Source of the DNA: Betaproteobacteria bacterium
GTDB lineage: Bacteria; Pseudomonadota; Gammaproteobacteria; Burkholderiales; Usitatibacteraceae
Assembly (NCBI GenBank): GCA_016720925.1
Contig: JADKJR010000036.1
Coordinates: 62,001-126,000 of the forward strand
DNA length: 64,000 bases
Direction: 5' to 3'
The position numbers were made by a program, and so were the translations under genes. Below the pieces are notes generated by a model. It was not told the origin of the DNA. It did no database searches and saw only the letters and a list, made by a program, of their open reading frames with translations. Shown one piece after another: positions 40,267-49,942 of the stretch; position 1 is the stretch's first letter, and the number at the start of each line of letters is the position of its first letter.

Positions 40267-40769
40267 CACGACGGATCTTTGCCGAGACGCAAATTGCCGA
40301 TGGCATCGCCGGCGATCTTGCGGTTACCGGCTGGGCCACTCAGGGCAAGCTCAAATGGCGCGGCAACACCAATGGGCAAAAACGTAATGATGTTGTCTTT
40401 CGCATCAGCAGATGCCGAACCGACACGCAACCGCGCGCTGAATGTGTCCGATAGCGTGTGGGGCCTGAGGCCTTCGATGGCCGACGCATTCCAGCGCGAC
40501 GGATCGGCAAAGTCTCGTTCCAGGAATTGAATTTCGTTGCCGGTGATTGTCACCGCAATGACACGCCCGCCGAACGCGGCTTCATCGCGCGCGATTTGCA
40601 GGACCGCGAGCAGTTTTTCGCTTTCTTGCTGGAGTTTTTCTTCGGCGGTCTGGAACAGATTCGCGGTGGCAAGAACGGTGGTGATGCCGAGAATGACGAT
40701 CACCACCAGGATTTCGATCAGGGTGAAGCCACTTGATAAACCCAAGCACTGGCGCGGTGTTTCAGGCAT
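40266..40769 (-). CDS. gspH: Type II secretion system minor pseudopilin H (start inside a 66-bp repeat)
   Basis: A protein of about 167 residues with FTLIEILVVIVILGITTVLA after Gly-1 and a pseudopilin H/FimT-type domain. The leader is unusual. The codons for MPETPRQCLGL are provided by repeat copy 4 (40738-40803), so ATG 40769 lies inside the repeat. A GTG at 40820 is also in frame and would give a 31-residue leader that includes the repeat. An older start may have been displaced by insertion of the repeat. Confidence 0.82.
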   Translation of the reverse strand: MPETPRQCLGLSSGFTLIEILVVIVILGITTVLATANLFQTAEEKLQQESEKLLAVLQIARDEAAFGGRVIAVTITGNEIQFLERDFADPSRWNASAIEGLRPHTLSDTFSARLRVGSASADAKDNIITFLPIGVAAPFELALSGPAGNRKIAGDAIGNLRLGKDPS

Positions 40770-40803
40770 TTTTGCCCGGAACGGCGCGCCAGTGCTAGAC
40801 TTT
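40738..40803. repeat. 66-bp palindromic repeat, copy 4 (overlaps gspH start)
   Basis: It begins AAACCCAAGCACTGGCGCG and ends GCGCGCCAGTGCTAGACTTT. The T-rich centre (GGCATTTTTGCCC) shows that it lies in opposite orientation to copies 1-3 and 7. It is the only copy that overlaps a coding sequence: 32 bp encode the gspH leader from ATG 40769. Confidence 0.88.
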
Positions 40804-40826
40804 ACGAGTTGCGCATGCACCTTTTC

Positions 40827-41258
40827 TCAAAGCCCCCACGATCCGATATCGGCATTGGACCCTTCGCCGCCCGGTTGCCCATCCGCGCCAAGACTGAAGA
40901 TATCAATCTCGCCTTTGATACCGGGGTTCAGATACTGATAAGGCCGTCCCCACGGGTCGTTGGGCAGGCGCTCCAAGTAGCCGCCTTGTTTCCAGTTCAG
41001 TGGCATGGGATTGGTCGCCGGCTTGACGGTCAGTGATTCCAGTCCCTGATCGGTCGAGGGATAGAAACTGTTGTCGAGCCGATAGAGTTTCAGTTGCTGC
41101 ATGATCACGGCGATGTCCGCCTTGGCGGCGGTCACACGCGCCTGATCGGGGCGATCGAGGATTTTCGGAATCACCACCGCCGCAAGGATGCCGAGGATGA
41201 CGACGACGATCATGATTTCGATGAGCGTGAATGCTTGTTGCGTCTTGAGAGTTTTCAT
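40827..41258 (-). CDS. gspG: Type II secretion system major pseudopilin G
   Basis: The 143-residue major pseudopilin subunit. The leader MKTLKTQQA is followed by FTLIEIMIVVVILGILAAVV. Position -1 is Ala instead of the usual Gly, which GspO-type peptidases can tolerate but which is not common. The calcium-site and C-terminal loop region shows YPSTDQGLESL, NDPWGRPYQY and FSLGADGQPGGEG. It lies 21 bp after gspF, with TCCAGGAAAA just upstream. Confidence 0.95.
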   Translation of the reverse strand: MKTLKTQQAFTLIEIMIVVVILGILAAVVIPKILDRPDQARVTAAKADIAVIMQQLKLYRLDNSFYPSTDQGLESLTVKPATNPMPLNWKQGGYLERLPNDPWGRPYQYLNPGIKGEIDIFSLGADGQPGGEGSNADIGSWGL

Positions 41259-41279
41259 ATTTTTCCTGGAGACGACAAA

Positions 41280-42498
41280 TCATCGTCCCACGAGTTGATT
41301 CAATTCAAATATCGGCAGCAATACCGCCAACACAATGGTTAGTACGACGCCGCCCATCATCAGCATCATGGCCGGCTCGATGATGGCGGCAATGGCGGTG
41401 GTTCGTAATTCCACATCGCGTTGCTGTTGGTAGGCCGCCGTCGCCAGTGTTTGCGGCAATCGCCCGCTCGCCTCACCCGAGGCAATCAGGTGCACCATTA
41501 CCGGCGGAAACTGACGGCTTTGCGCGAGCGACTGGGAGAGTCCCGCGCCTTCGCGAACGGCATTGGCGGCACGCTCGAGCGCATCGCGCATCGGCAGGTT
41601 CGCTACCACGCCGGCGCCAGCGGCAAGCGCGGTCAACACCGGCACGCCGCTGCCGACCAGAATCGACAACGTGGCAGCGAGCTGCGAGGATTCCTGCGCG
41701 CGAATCAGCCGGCCGATCACCGGCAGCGTCAGCAGCCACGCATGCCACTTGCGGCGAACCGCCTCGCGCTTCAGTGCCGCACGCGCACCGAAAAAACCAG
41801 CGACGCCCAGCACAATCCAGACGATGCCGGTGGCCTGCAGGAATTTCGAAAGGCCAAGCATCGCGCGCGTGATCCACGGCAGTGTCTGCTTGGTCGATTC
41901 AAACACGCCCACCACCTGCGGCACCACGTAAATCATCAACCCCGCCACCACCAGTATGCACACCAGCATGACGATGGCCGGATAGATCATGGCCACGAGG
42001 AATTTCTGTTTCATCGCCTGCTGGTTTTCCACATGGTCGGCGAGACGGGACAGCACGTCGGGCAATTTGCCGGAGGCTTCGCCGGCCGTGATCAATGTGC
42101 GGTACAGGTCTGAAAAAGGTTTCCGGATACGCGGACAATGCTGAGCCGAGCGCATGGCCCTCCAGCACCGCGCCGCGCAGGCGCGCCAGCAACTGCCGTT
42201 CGGGCTCTGACTCCGCCTGCTCAATGAGGGCATTGAATGTCTGCTCGATGGTGAGGCCCGCGCCGAGCAGCGTGGAAAGCTGCCGGGTGATGCGCGCGAG
42301 ATCGCTGGTGCCCAGGTGGATGCGACCAGATTTGCGGCCAACGCTCGCATCATTGGCGGCTTCAATTAGCGAGACGTCGAGCGGGAACAGGCCACGCTCT
42401 CGCAGCACCGCGCGCGCAAGGCGCGGGCTGTCGGACTCGAGCACACCGCGTTGTTCGCGGCCATCGATGTCGTAGGCGGTGTATTGGTAGCCGGGCAT
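41280..42498 (-). CDS. gspF: Type II secretion system inner-membrane protein F, apparent frameshift
   Basis: A polytopic platform protein of about 405 residues. The N-terminal half (MPGYQYTAYDIDGREQRG, LARITRQLSTLLGAGLTIEQ, RLRGAVLEGHALGSALSAYP) is in one frame. The second half (RTLITAGEASGKLPDVLSRLA, the transmembrane helices, LIASGEASGRLPQTLATAA) is in another. One extra T (A5 run at 42113-42117 on the plus strand) accounts for the break; removing it restores YPETFSDLYRTLITAGE. The two homologous GspF domains are complete after repair. Confidence 0.85.
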
Positions 42499-42507
42499 GT
42501 TGCGAGG

Positions 42508-43961
42508 TCAGTCCCGGGTAACGCGCAAGACCTCTTCCAGCGACGTCACGCCCGAATTCACCCACCGCTGGCCATCTTCGCGCAAGGCGACCATGCCATT
42601 TTTCATTGCCATGGCCGCAATCGCGCTTTCCGCGGCGCCGTCATGAATCAATGTGCGCAGGGGTTCATCGACTGTCAGCAATTCGTAAATGCCGGTGCGC
42701 CCCTTGAATTCATCGTGCTTGCCGGGCGCCAGCTTACGCACCAGTCGCTGCGCGAGCACGCCCGACAGCGTCGATGCCAGCAGGTAGGGCTCAATGCCCA
42801 TATCCACCAGCCGCGTCACCGCACCCGCCGCCGAATTGGTGTGCAGCGTCGCCAGCACCAGGTGTCCGGTGAGGGAGGCCTGCACCGCAATCTGCGCGGT
42901 CTCCAGATCGCGAATTTCGCCGATCATGATGACATCCGGGTCCTGCCGCAGGATCGCCCGCAACGCGCGCGCGAAGGTCATTTCGATCTTCGGATTGACC
43001 TGCGTCTGGCCGACGCCGTCGAGATCGTATTCGATCGGGTCTTCCACCGTCATGATGTTGCGGGTGGTGGCGTCCAGCCGGAAAGCGCCGCGTACAGCGT
43101 CGTGGTCTTGCCCGAGCCGGTGGGGCCGGTGACGAGGATGATGCCGTGCGGCTGCTGGATCAACTGGTCCAGTTGCGCGAGCGTGCCCGGCGCCATGCCG
43201 AGGCCGTTCAGTGACAGGCGTCCTGCCTGCTTGTCGAGCAATCGTAGCACCACCCGTTCGCCGTGGCCGGTTGGCAGCGTGGACACACGCACATCGACCG
43301 GATGCCCGGCGATGCGCAACATGATGCGGCCGTCCTGCGGCAGGCGCTTTTCCGCGATGTCGAGTTGCGCCATCACTTTCACGCGCGACACCATCGCCGC
43401 GTGCAGCGAACGCTTCGGCTCGACCACATCACGCAACGTGCCATCGACACGGAAGCGAACCAATGAACGCCGCTCAAAAATTTCCAGGTGAATATCCGAT
43501 GCACTTTCGCGTACCGCTTGCGTCAGCAGCGCATTGATAAGCCGGATGATCGGCGCATCGTTTTCGGTTTCCAGCAGATCGGTGATTTCCGGCAACGACT
43601 CCGTGAGTTGCGCAAGGTCAGCCGCGCTTTCGATATTGCTGGCGATTTCCTGGACCGCTGCATCACCATCGCCATTGTCTGCACGCTCGCCACCGATGCC
43701 CGCACCATAGGCATGCGCCAGGCGCGCACCAAATTCATCCTTGGACAGCAATACGGGACGCAGGCTTTTGCCCGTCATTCGCCGCACTTCCGACAGCGTC
43801 GATGAGGCCGGATCGGGCGCCAGCCAAACTTCGATTTCTTCGCCGATTTGCCTGGCGGTGATGACGCCCTTGGCTTTCGCGAAGTGATAGGGCAGCAGAC
43901 GTACCGTCACCGGGTCGGCTACGGCAATCGCCTCGCGCTGTCTGGCGTCGGAAGAACCCAC
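42508..43961 (-). CDS. gspE: Type II secretion ATPase E, apparent frameshift, no tetracysteine motif
   Basis: The cytoplasmic secretion ATPase. The start is taken as GTG 43961, just after a TAG in another frame that probably ends gspD. The N-terminal domain contains TVRLLPYHFAKAKGV. Walker A (LVTGPTGSGKTTTLYAAL) lies near residue 275. The Asp box and Walker B (DPDVIMIGEIRDLETAQIA) and the His box (LATLHTNSA) lie after a frameshift at about 43080, where one missing base (TCCGGC for TCCNGGC) would restore ALSRLDATTRNIMTVEDP. The usual C4 zinc-binding insert between RLVR and GRTGIYELL is absent; only KLAPGKHDEFK is there. Confidence 0.85.
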
Positions 43962-43963
43962 GG

Positions 43964-45968
43964 CTACTTTCCCGCCTTGCCGGCAGAGCGGCGGGCGCCG
44001 CCCACACCGGTGCGGTCCACGCCGGTGGAAGGATCGACTCTCCTTCTTCGCCGATGCCCTGTTCATTGCGGATGAAATCGTAGCGCTCGCCGGTAACTGG
44101 TTGGCGGCCTTGCCATCGCGCAACACGTAGGGGCGCAGGAACATCATCAGGTTGGTTTTATCGCGATTGCGCGTCTGGTATTTGAACAGATTGCCGATGA
44201 CGGGAATATCCCCCAGCAGCGGCACCTTGCTGTCGTTATTCTTGGTGTCATCCTGAATCAGGCCACCGATCACCACGATCTGGCCGTCGTCCACCAGCAC
44301 GGTGCTGTCAATCGAGCGTTTGTTGGTGATGAGGTCGGCGGATTTCACCGTCGCCGCGGTCGGCACCACGCTGGAGACCTCCTGGTAGATCTTGAGTTTC
44401 ACGGCGCCACCCTCGGCGACCTGCGGGGTCACCCGGAGCGTGACGCCAATATCCTTGCGCTCGATGGTCTGGAACGGATTGGTCGAGGCATTGGAAGTCT
44501 GCGTAAAACTGCCGGTAACGAACGGCACGTTCTGACCGACGACGATTTTGCTTCTTCGTTATCGAGCGTCAGAATGTTCGGCGTCGCCAGGATGTTGCCT
44601 TTTTGGTTGGCCTTCGAGCGCCCGCGCCAGCGCGCCAAGGTTGAGCACTTCGATGCCGTTGATCGTCACCGTGCCATTGACGAGGCCGAAATTGAGGCCG
44701 TGCCAACCGACGAGATTCGCCGCCGTGTCGATAATATTGGTGCCGCCACCGCGCGCGCCGAAGTTGGTGCCACCGATCACCTGCGTGCCGTCGCGCCGCA
44801 GGCCGGTCAAATCCTGCCATTGAATGCCGAATTCAGTCGCCACGGATGAACTCACTTCAACGATGAGCGCTTCCACAAATACCTGCGCGCGTCGCGCATC
44901 GAGTTTGTCGATCACCGTGCGCAGCGAGTTATAAACGTGGTCGGGTGCCACGATCACCAGCGAATTGGTGGCGGCATAGGCCTGGATGCTGCTGGACGGC
45001 GAGGCGTTGCTGGCGCTCGACATTGTTGCGGCTGACGTTGCCGAGGCTGCAACCGGCGGAGAGGTTGTCGTGCTGGTTGCCTGCGCGCTCACCAATGCCC
45101 GCAACGTTTCCGCAAGCTTGGTCGCTTCGGCATTGCGCAGATACACCACATGGATATTGCCGCCGGCGGCGGTGGGAATGTCCAGGCCCGCGATCAGCGT
45201 CTTGACGCGCGTCACCAATGCCGGTGTCTCGGCGCGCACGATCAGGCTGTTGGTACGTGGTTCAACGCCCAGGCTGAGCTTGGGCGGCATCGCGACCGCA
45301 GCGGGGTTTGCGCTGGCTTCCGGCATCAGTGTTTTCAGCAGGCCCGCGACATCAACCGCACTGGCGTATTTCAGCTGGATCATTTGCAGATCCGCGCTGG
45401 CGGGCACATCGATAGAAGCGATGATTTTGGCGATGCGCTTCACATTCTCGGCGTAATCGGTGATCACCAGCGTGTTGTTGCCGGGATATGCGCCGATGAA
45501 ATTGTTTGGTGCGACCAAGGGACGCAGTACCGTCGCCAGCTGAGCGGCATTTTCATTTTGCAGCGCGAATACCTGGGTGACGATGCGATCGCCGGAGATC
45601 TGCGTGCCGCGCTCGATCACCGTGCCAGACGTCTTGGCGTCGGCTTCCGGCACGATCTTCACCACGCCCCGCTCTTCAATGGCGGCATAGCCGTGTACCC
45701 GTAGCGCGGACAAAAGAATCTGGTAGGCAAGGTCCTTGGTCACCGGCGTCTGCGAAATGATGTTCATGTTGCCTGTTACGCGCGGATCGATGATGAAGTT
45801 CTTGCCCGTATGCCCGCCGATGGCTTTCACTACCGACGGGATATCGGCGTTGACAAAATTGAGCGTCACGGTGTCCTGCGCGACCGCGGACGGCAACGGA
45901 GCCAGGGCGAGCGTGAGGATGGTGCCAAGGGCGGCCAGTTTTTTCATGATCTTGCGGGTTTGGCGCAT
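43964..45968 (-). CDS. gspD: Type II secretion secretin D, multiple apparent frameshifts
   Basis: An outer-membrane secretin of about 665 residues. Signal peptide LAALGTILTLALAPLPSAVA; starts at 45968 or 45947. The N0 domain is TVTLNFVNADIPSVVKAIGG, followed by N1-N3. A Ser/Thr-rich linker lies in N3. The secretin core includes VPFVTGSFTQTS, ERKDIGVTLRVTPQV, VVIGGLIQDD and PLLGDIPVIGNLF. Reading through needs one A removed from the T5 run at 44600-44604, one A added at 44546-44549, and one base added near 44094, after which TGERYDFIRNEQG appears. The C-terminal end is unclear; a TAG at 43964-43966 fits only with another shift. Confidence 0.8.
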
Positions 45969-46074
45969 TGCGAATCCGGTTGGAAATGACTCGGCTGATT
46001 GTACGTCATGAATGCAAATACTGCGTAGCCAGCGCAGTGTGGCGCGAGCGCTATGCCATTCCGCGCGCGCAGGC

Positions 46075-46140
46075 AAAAGCAAGCACTGGTGCGCCTTGCA
46101 GGGCAATTGTGGCCGAAGAGGCGCACCAGTGCTGGTGTTT
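46075..46140. repeat. 66-bp palindromic repeat, copy 5
   Basis: The left arm AAGCACTGGTGCGCCTTG pairs with the right arm GCGCACCAGTGCTGGTGTTT. It lies between the divergent gspD and methyltransferase genes, about 105 bp upstream of the gspD start. The shared C-to-T and G-to-A changes in both arms keep the stem paired. Confidence 0.87.
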
Positions 46141-46220
46141 GGCTATATTTTTTGTCCGCGCACCATGCGAAAGTCCGCTTGGGTATCATGCCGGATCTGC
46201 AATAGCGTGACCGGGGTAGC

Positions 46221-46736
46221 ATGAAGCTTGATCTGGGGTGTGGTCCCAAGAAGAAGGAAGGATTCATTGGCGTCGACCGGCTGGCGATGCCGGGTGTCGA
46301 TACGCTCTGCGATCTGCGCGTATTGCCGTGGCCATGGGCCGACAACAGCGTGGATCAGGTGCATTGCGCGCATTTCGTCGAGCATCTCACGGGAATCGAG
46401 CGCATCGCGTTCTTCAACGAGCTCGGTCGCGTCATGAAGCCCGGCGCGACGGCGGAAATCATCACGCCTGACTGGTCGAACCCCAGTGCCTATGGCGACC
46501 CGACGCATCAATGGCCGCCGATGTCGCGGTGGTATGTGGCCTATCTCGACAAACAATGGCGCGACAAAGAGGCGCCACACGTGCCATACACCTGCGATTT
46601 CGTGAGCCGCTGCGCGTTTACGACCGAAGAGTGGTTGCGCAAAGAGAGCGAAGAGGCGAAGAAGTTTGCCATCGCCCATTACCTTGGTGCCGCGCATGAA
46701 TTGAGGGTGACGTTGACGAAGCGGGCGCCGGGCTAA
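46221..46736 (+). CDS. SAM-dependent methyltransferase
   Basis: A 171-residue class I methyltransferase. The SAM motif LDLGCGPKKKEGFIGVDRL is at the very N-terminus. Motif IV-like DNSVDQVHCAHFVEHLTGIE and the VMKPGATAEIITPDW segment follow. This short form resembles predicted methyltransferases associated with sugar or surface polymer genes; the substrate is unknown. It is read divergently from gspD and its last bases overlap the end of gspC on the other strand. Confidence 0.85.
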   Translation: MKLDLGCGPKKKEGFIGVDRLAMPGVDTLCDLRVLPWPWADNSVDQVHCAHFVEHLTGIERIAFFNELGRVMKPGATAEIITPDWSNPSAYGDPTHQWPPMSRWYVAYLDKQWRDKEAPHVPYTCDFVSRCAFTTEEWLRKESEEAKKFAIAHYLGAAHELRVTLTKRAPG

Positions 46737-47548
46737 TTTTGTATTGAATAATTCAGCATCACCGGCTTACCCGCCCGCCGCACTTCGGCACGGATGCTGG
46801 TGAGCGAATTGAATTGTGCGTACATGCGCACCAGGTCGCCCTGCGAATTGATCGGCTGGCCGTTGATGCTGGTGATGATGTCGCCGGGTTGCAGGCCCAG
46901 CTTGTTTGAAAGCGAACCGGATGGCGCGTCTTCCACGCGTACACCGCCGCTCGGCGCGGGGCCAACCCGGCCGAGAAAATTCATTTGCCGCGGATCCTGC
47001 AGTACGGTGTTCAATTCCTGGCGGGAAAGTGAAAACGCATTGGTACCGGTGGTAGCGATGTTGAGGCGAAAACTGGTGACGGCGGGCTGCCCAGCGATGG
47101 TGCCGGGGCGCGGCGCCGCGACGAAACGCTCGAGGTCGATACGCTCACGCGCGCCGTTGCGATGGATGATGATGAAATCCGGGTGCACATCTACCAGTTT
47201 CACACCGGGCGCCAATTCCTGATTAAGAAGTACGCTCTGGTCCCTGCCGCCAAGATTGACGACGGCCGCCGAGAGCGTCTTGCCATCGACGGCGTAAACG
47301 CCCTTCAATCGCACGCCGCCGTTTACAACCGGCGAACCGGTACTGACGGTGGCTCCTTCGCGATCGCCGAACAGTTGCCGGCCGAGGGAGAGCGGGACCG
47401 GCGCGACCGCGGGGGTGGCATTGACGACCAGGCCTTTCCACGAGGGCACCACCATCTGCCAGGTCCACCACGCCAGTTGCAGGCCGAGCGCCATCAACAG
47501 CAGCACCGTCAGCGTGTTCGCCAGCCATTGCAGGATGCGTGGATTCAT
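46733..47548 (-). CDS. gspC: Type II secretion system protein C
   Basis: A 271-residue clamp protein that connects the inner platform to the secretin. One N-terminal membrane helix (LTVLLLMALGLQLAWWTWQM) is followed by the homology region (LKGVYAVDGKTLSAAVVNLGG, VHPDFIIIHRNGARERI). The C-terminal PDZ domain contains LSNKLGLQPGDIITSINGQP. It is separated from gspD by the divergent methyltransferase gene. It overlaps the solute-binding protein gene upstream as ATGA, so here it is co-transcribed with a transport gene. Confidence 0.9.
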   Translation of the reverse strand: MNPRILQWLANTLTVLLLMALGLQLAWWTWQMVVPSWKGLVVNATPAVAPVPLSLGRQLFGDREGATVSTGSPVVNGGVRLKGVYAVDGKTLSAAVVNLGGRDQSVLLNQELAPGVKLVDVHPDFIIIHRNGARERIDLERFVAAPRPGTIAGQPAVTSFRLNIATTGTNAFSLSRQELNTVLQDPRQMNFLGRVGPAPSGGVRVEDAPSGSLSNKLGLQPGDIITSINGQPINSQGDLVRMYAQFNSLTSIRAEVRRAGKPVMLNYSIQN

Positions 47549-49362
47549 TTTTTCAGGTTCTGCGGCAGTTTGGAGAGGTCGATATCGAGATAGCGCCACG
47601 GCTCATGCGCGAACGGATGCTTCCGGTAGCCCAGCAGCCACGGCTGGATGAGAATGGTGCCTTGTTTCAGCGTATTCACCCGCCATGGATTGTAAACCCA
47701 CAGCTGTCGCACCATGCGGCCGTACAAGGCGGTGCGCTCGGGCGAATCCGGCATGATTTTGATGCGCTCATAGAGCTGATCGAATTCAGGCAACGCGAAC
47801 ATCGAATAGTTGGTGCCGCCAATACTCCTGCTCCAGAACAGTTGCAGGAAATTCTCGCCGTCCGGGTAATCGGCGATCCAGCCGTAGCTCATCATCTGCA
47901 CCCGGCCGTTTTGCGCCTGTTTTCGCAGTTCAGGCATCTTTTCCACTTTGTCGAACGTCATGCGGATGCCGATGTTGTCCATCGCCCGGCGCCACAGTTC
48001 GTTGCGGCTGCGTGCACGCTGGTCGGGCGTGGTGGCCTGGTCGATGGTGAGGGGAGAACCATCCGGCATGTCGCGCCAGCCGTCGCCATCCTTGTCGACG
48101 TAACCGTACATGTCCAGCAGCGCCTTGGCCTTGGCCGGGTTGTACTCAAGCGTCGGCGTGCGCTCATCGACGAATCCCGCCATGCCTTCGGCGATTGGGC
48201 TCCAGGCTTTCAATGCCTGGCTCTTTTCAACGATGCTGATTTCCTCTTCCACCGGATAGGCTATCGAAATCGCACGCCGCAAGGCAATCCGGTCCGCAGA
48301 ATAACCGCCAACCACGTTCGGCTTGCCGTCGATGGTCTCGTTCATGTTGAACGTGGTGTACGTGATCCACGCGATTTCTTCGGGGCGCACGGTGATGCCG
48401 CGCCTGGCCAGTTGAGGCGCGAGCTTGCCGCCGGGCATCGCGGTATCGATGAACGGCGTGGGCACCGGGCGGATGTAGTCGTAGTCGTTGTTCAGGAACG
48501 CGAGCCAGCGCGGCTGCTCTTCCTCGACCGGATAGATCTCGATCCGGCCGACCAGCGGGATGCGTTTGCCCTTGAGATGGTCGATGATCGCCTGATCGCG
48601 CGGATCGCCATTGCCGATGCTTGTGAAATAGTCCTCGCGAAAATCCGGATTTGCCTCCAGCACCACGCGTGACGCGCGCCGCCAGTCCTTCAACCTATAC
48701 GGACCACTGCCGACCGGGTGCTCGGCGAAACTGGCGCCGTAGAATTCGACGACTTCGCGCGCCACGGCTGACGTAGGTGGCATGGTGAGGATGTAGTTGA
48801 GGTTATAGTCCGGCGCGGTCAGTCGAATGATGAGGGTGTAGGGGTCGGGCGCTTCCAGCCCCGGGATCGGCTTGTCGTAATCGAACTTGCCGGTCTTCTT
48901 CGCCTCTGCCACCAGCTCGTTGCCGCCCTGCAATTTGCCGTCGAACAGGAATTGCCACTGCGCGCGCAGTTTCGGATCAAGCATGCGCTTGATGCTGTAC
49001 ACATAGTCGCTCGCAACCAGCTCGCGCTTTCTGCCCTTGAACGCCGGATCATCGGTGAAGTAAATGCCGCGCTTCAGTTTGAGGGTGTAGGTCTTGCCAT
49101 CGGCGGAAATATCCGGAAGCGCCACGGCGGCGCGCGGTTGCAGCTTGATCGGTCGCGCAAGGAGATCGTATTGCAGCAGCGCATCGAAAATGTTGTCGCA
49201 GAGCTCACCCGTGAATTCGTCGGATTCCACCACGCAATCGAATCCCTTTTCCGCGGACTGCACCGGCGTACGCACGACTTTGTTCAGGTCGGCCGCGTGG
49301 AGATTGGCGTCAGCGGCTAAAATGCCCAGCACCAGCAACAGCAGGACGGCGCGCCGCAGCAT
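47545..49362 (-). CDS. Extracellular solute-binding protein, family 5 (peptide/oligopeptide type)
   Basis: A 605-residue periplasmic binding protein of the SBP_bac_5 (OppA/DppA) family. The signal peptide is LRRAVLLLLVLGILAADANL. It contains GYRYYL-type elements such as YTLKLKRGIYFTDDPAFKG, HPVGSGPYRLKDW, LRRAISIAYPVEEE and SYGWIADYPDGENFLQLF. No permease or ATPase genes are adjacent, so partners must be elsewhere or the protein acts alone. The stop overlaps the gspC start, and the SnoaL-like gene lies 2 bp upstream. Confidence 0.9.
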   Translation of the reverse strand: MLRRAVLLLLVLGILAADANLHAADLNKVVRTPVQSAEKGFDCVVESDEFTGELCDNIFDALLQYDLLARPIKLQPRAAVALPDISADGKTYTLKLKRGIYFTDDPAFKGRKRELVASDYVYSIKRMLDPKLRAQWQFLFDGKLQGGNELVAEAKKTGKFDYDKPIPGLEAPDPYTLIIRLTAPDYNLNYILTMPPTSAVAREVVEFYGASFAEHPVGSGPYRLKDWRRASRVVLEANPDFREDYFTSIGNGDPRDQAIIDHLKGKRIPLVGRIEIYPVEEEQPRWLAFLNNDYDYIRPVPTPFIDTAMPGGKLAPQLARRGITVRPEEIAWITYTTFNMNETIDGKPNVVGGYSADRIALRRAISIAYPVEEEISIVEKSQALKAWSPIAEGMAGFVDERTPTLEYNPAKAKALLDMYGYVDKDGDGWRDMPDGSPLTIDQATTPDQRARSRNELWRRAMDNIGIRMTFDKVEKMPELRKQAQNGRVQMMSYGWIADYPDGENFLQLFWSRSIGGTNYSMFALPEFDQLYERIKIMPDSPERTALYGRMVRQLWVYNPWRVNTLKQGTILIQPWLLGYRKHPFAHEPWRYLDIDLSKLPQNLKK

Positions 49363-49364
49363 CG

Positions 49365-49805
49365 TCAGTGCAGGATCCGCGACACGCCTTGCTCTTCCGC
49401 CGTCGTCCCTTGCGGCGACAGCGAGCCATGATGCATTATCATGCGCCAGCCGTTGGGCGTCAGCATGTACACATTGGTGGCCAGCACCGGCGCCACTGCC
49501 GCTGGCTGTCCGGGCGCCACGAACGTTTCATAGACACTATGGATGGCAAGCGTCTGCCCTTCGTGTTTGCGAAGCTCGCTGACTTTCAAGTTCGCATTCG
49601 GTCCGTGCGAGAAAATTTCCGTGAAACTCTCGCGGATGGCCGTCAGGCCCGCCAGGCGCGAACCCTGTGGGTGAATGCACACCACCCCCGGCTCGTCGGC
49701 CCATACGGCCATCATGAGATTCAGATCCGCCCGTTCGAAGGCGTTGTAAAACGCCGCTTCGCAGTCGGACGGTGTGGGGAATAATTTGAGGGTCTTTTTA
49801 GCCAT
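49365..49805 (-). CDS. SnoaL/NTF2-like (DUF4440-type) protein
   Basis: A 146-residue protein with the cone-shaped NTF2-like fold signature: CEAAFYNAFERADLNLMMAVW, then VVCIHPQGSRLAGLTAIRESF and WRMIMHHGS. ATG 49805 (MAKKTLKLFPTPS) is chosen; upstream in-frame sequence lacks family character. Related proteins include small cyclases and unknown stress proteins; no active site can be assigned. It heads the short operon with the binding protein and gspC. Confidence 0.75.
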   Translation of the reverse strand: MAKKTLKLFPTPSDCEAAFYNAFERADLNLMMAVWADEPGVVCIHPQGSRLAGLTAIRESFTEIFSHGPNANLKVSELRKHEGQTLAIHSVYETFVAPGQPAAVAPVLATNVYMLTPNGWRMIMHHGSLSPQGTTAEEQGVSRILH

Positions 49806-49942
49806 GCGCGATGATAGCGCGTTCGCCTGGCGTATTAACAATCCCCCCAAGCAATCCCGCGCTTTTGGCGTAAACTTTCCGGCTTGCGCGTGGCCAGCCA
49901 CGATTGCATTTGCCCGCCGATTCCTTTCTCACGGAGAAAATC

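Noticed and set aside
43735..44007. A 90-codon minus-strand open frame at the gspD/gspE junction
   Set aside because: It is part of the shifted reading of the gspD 3' end running into gspE, not an independent gene.
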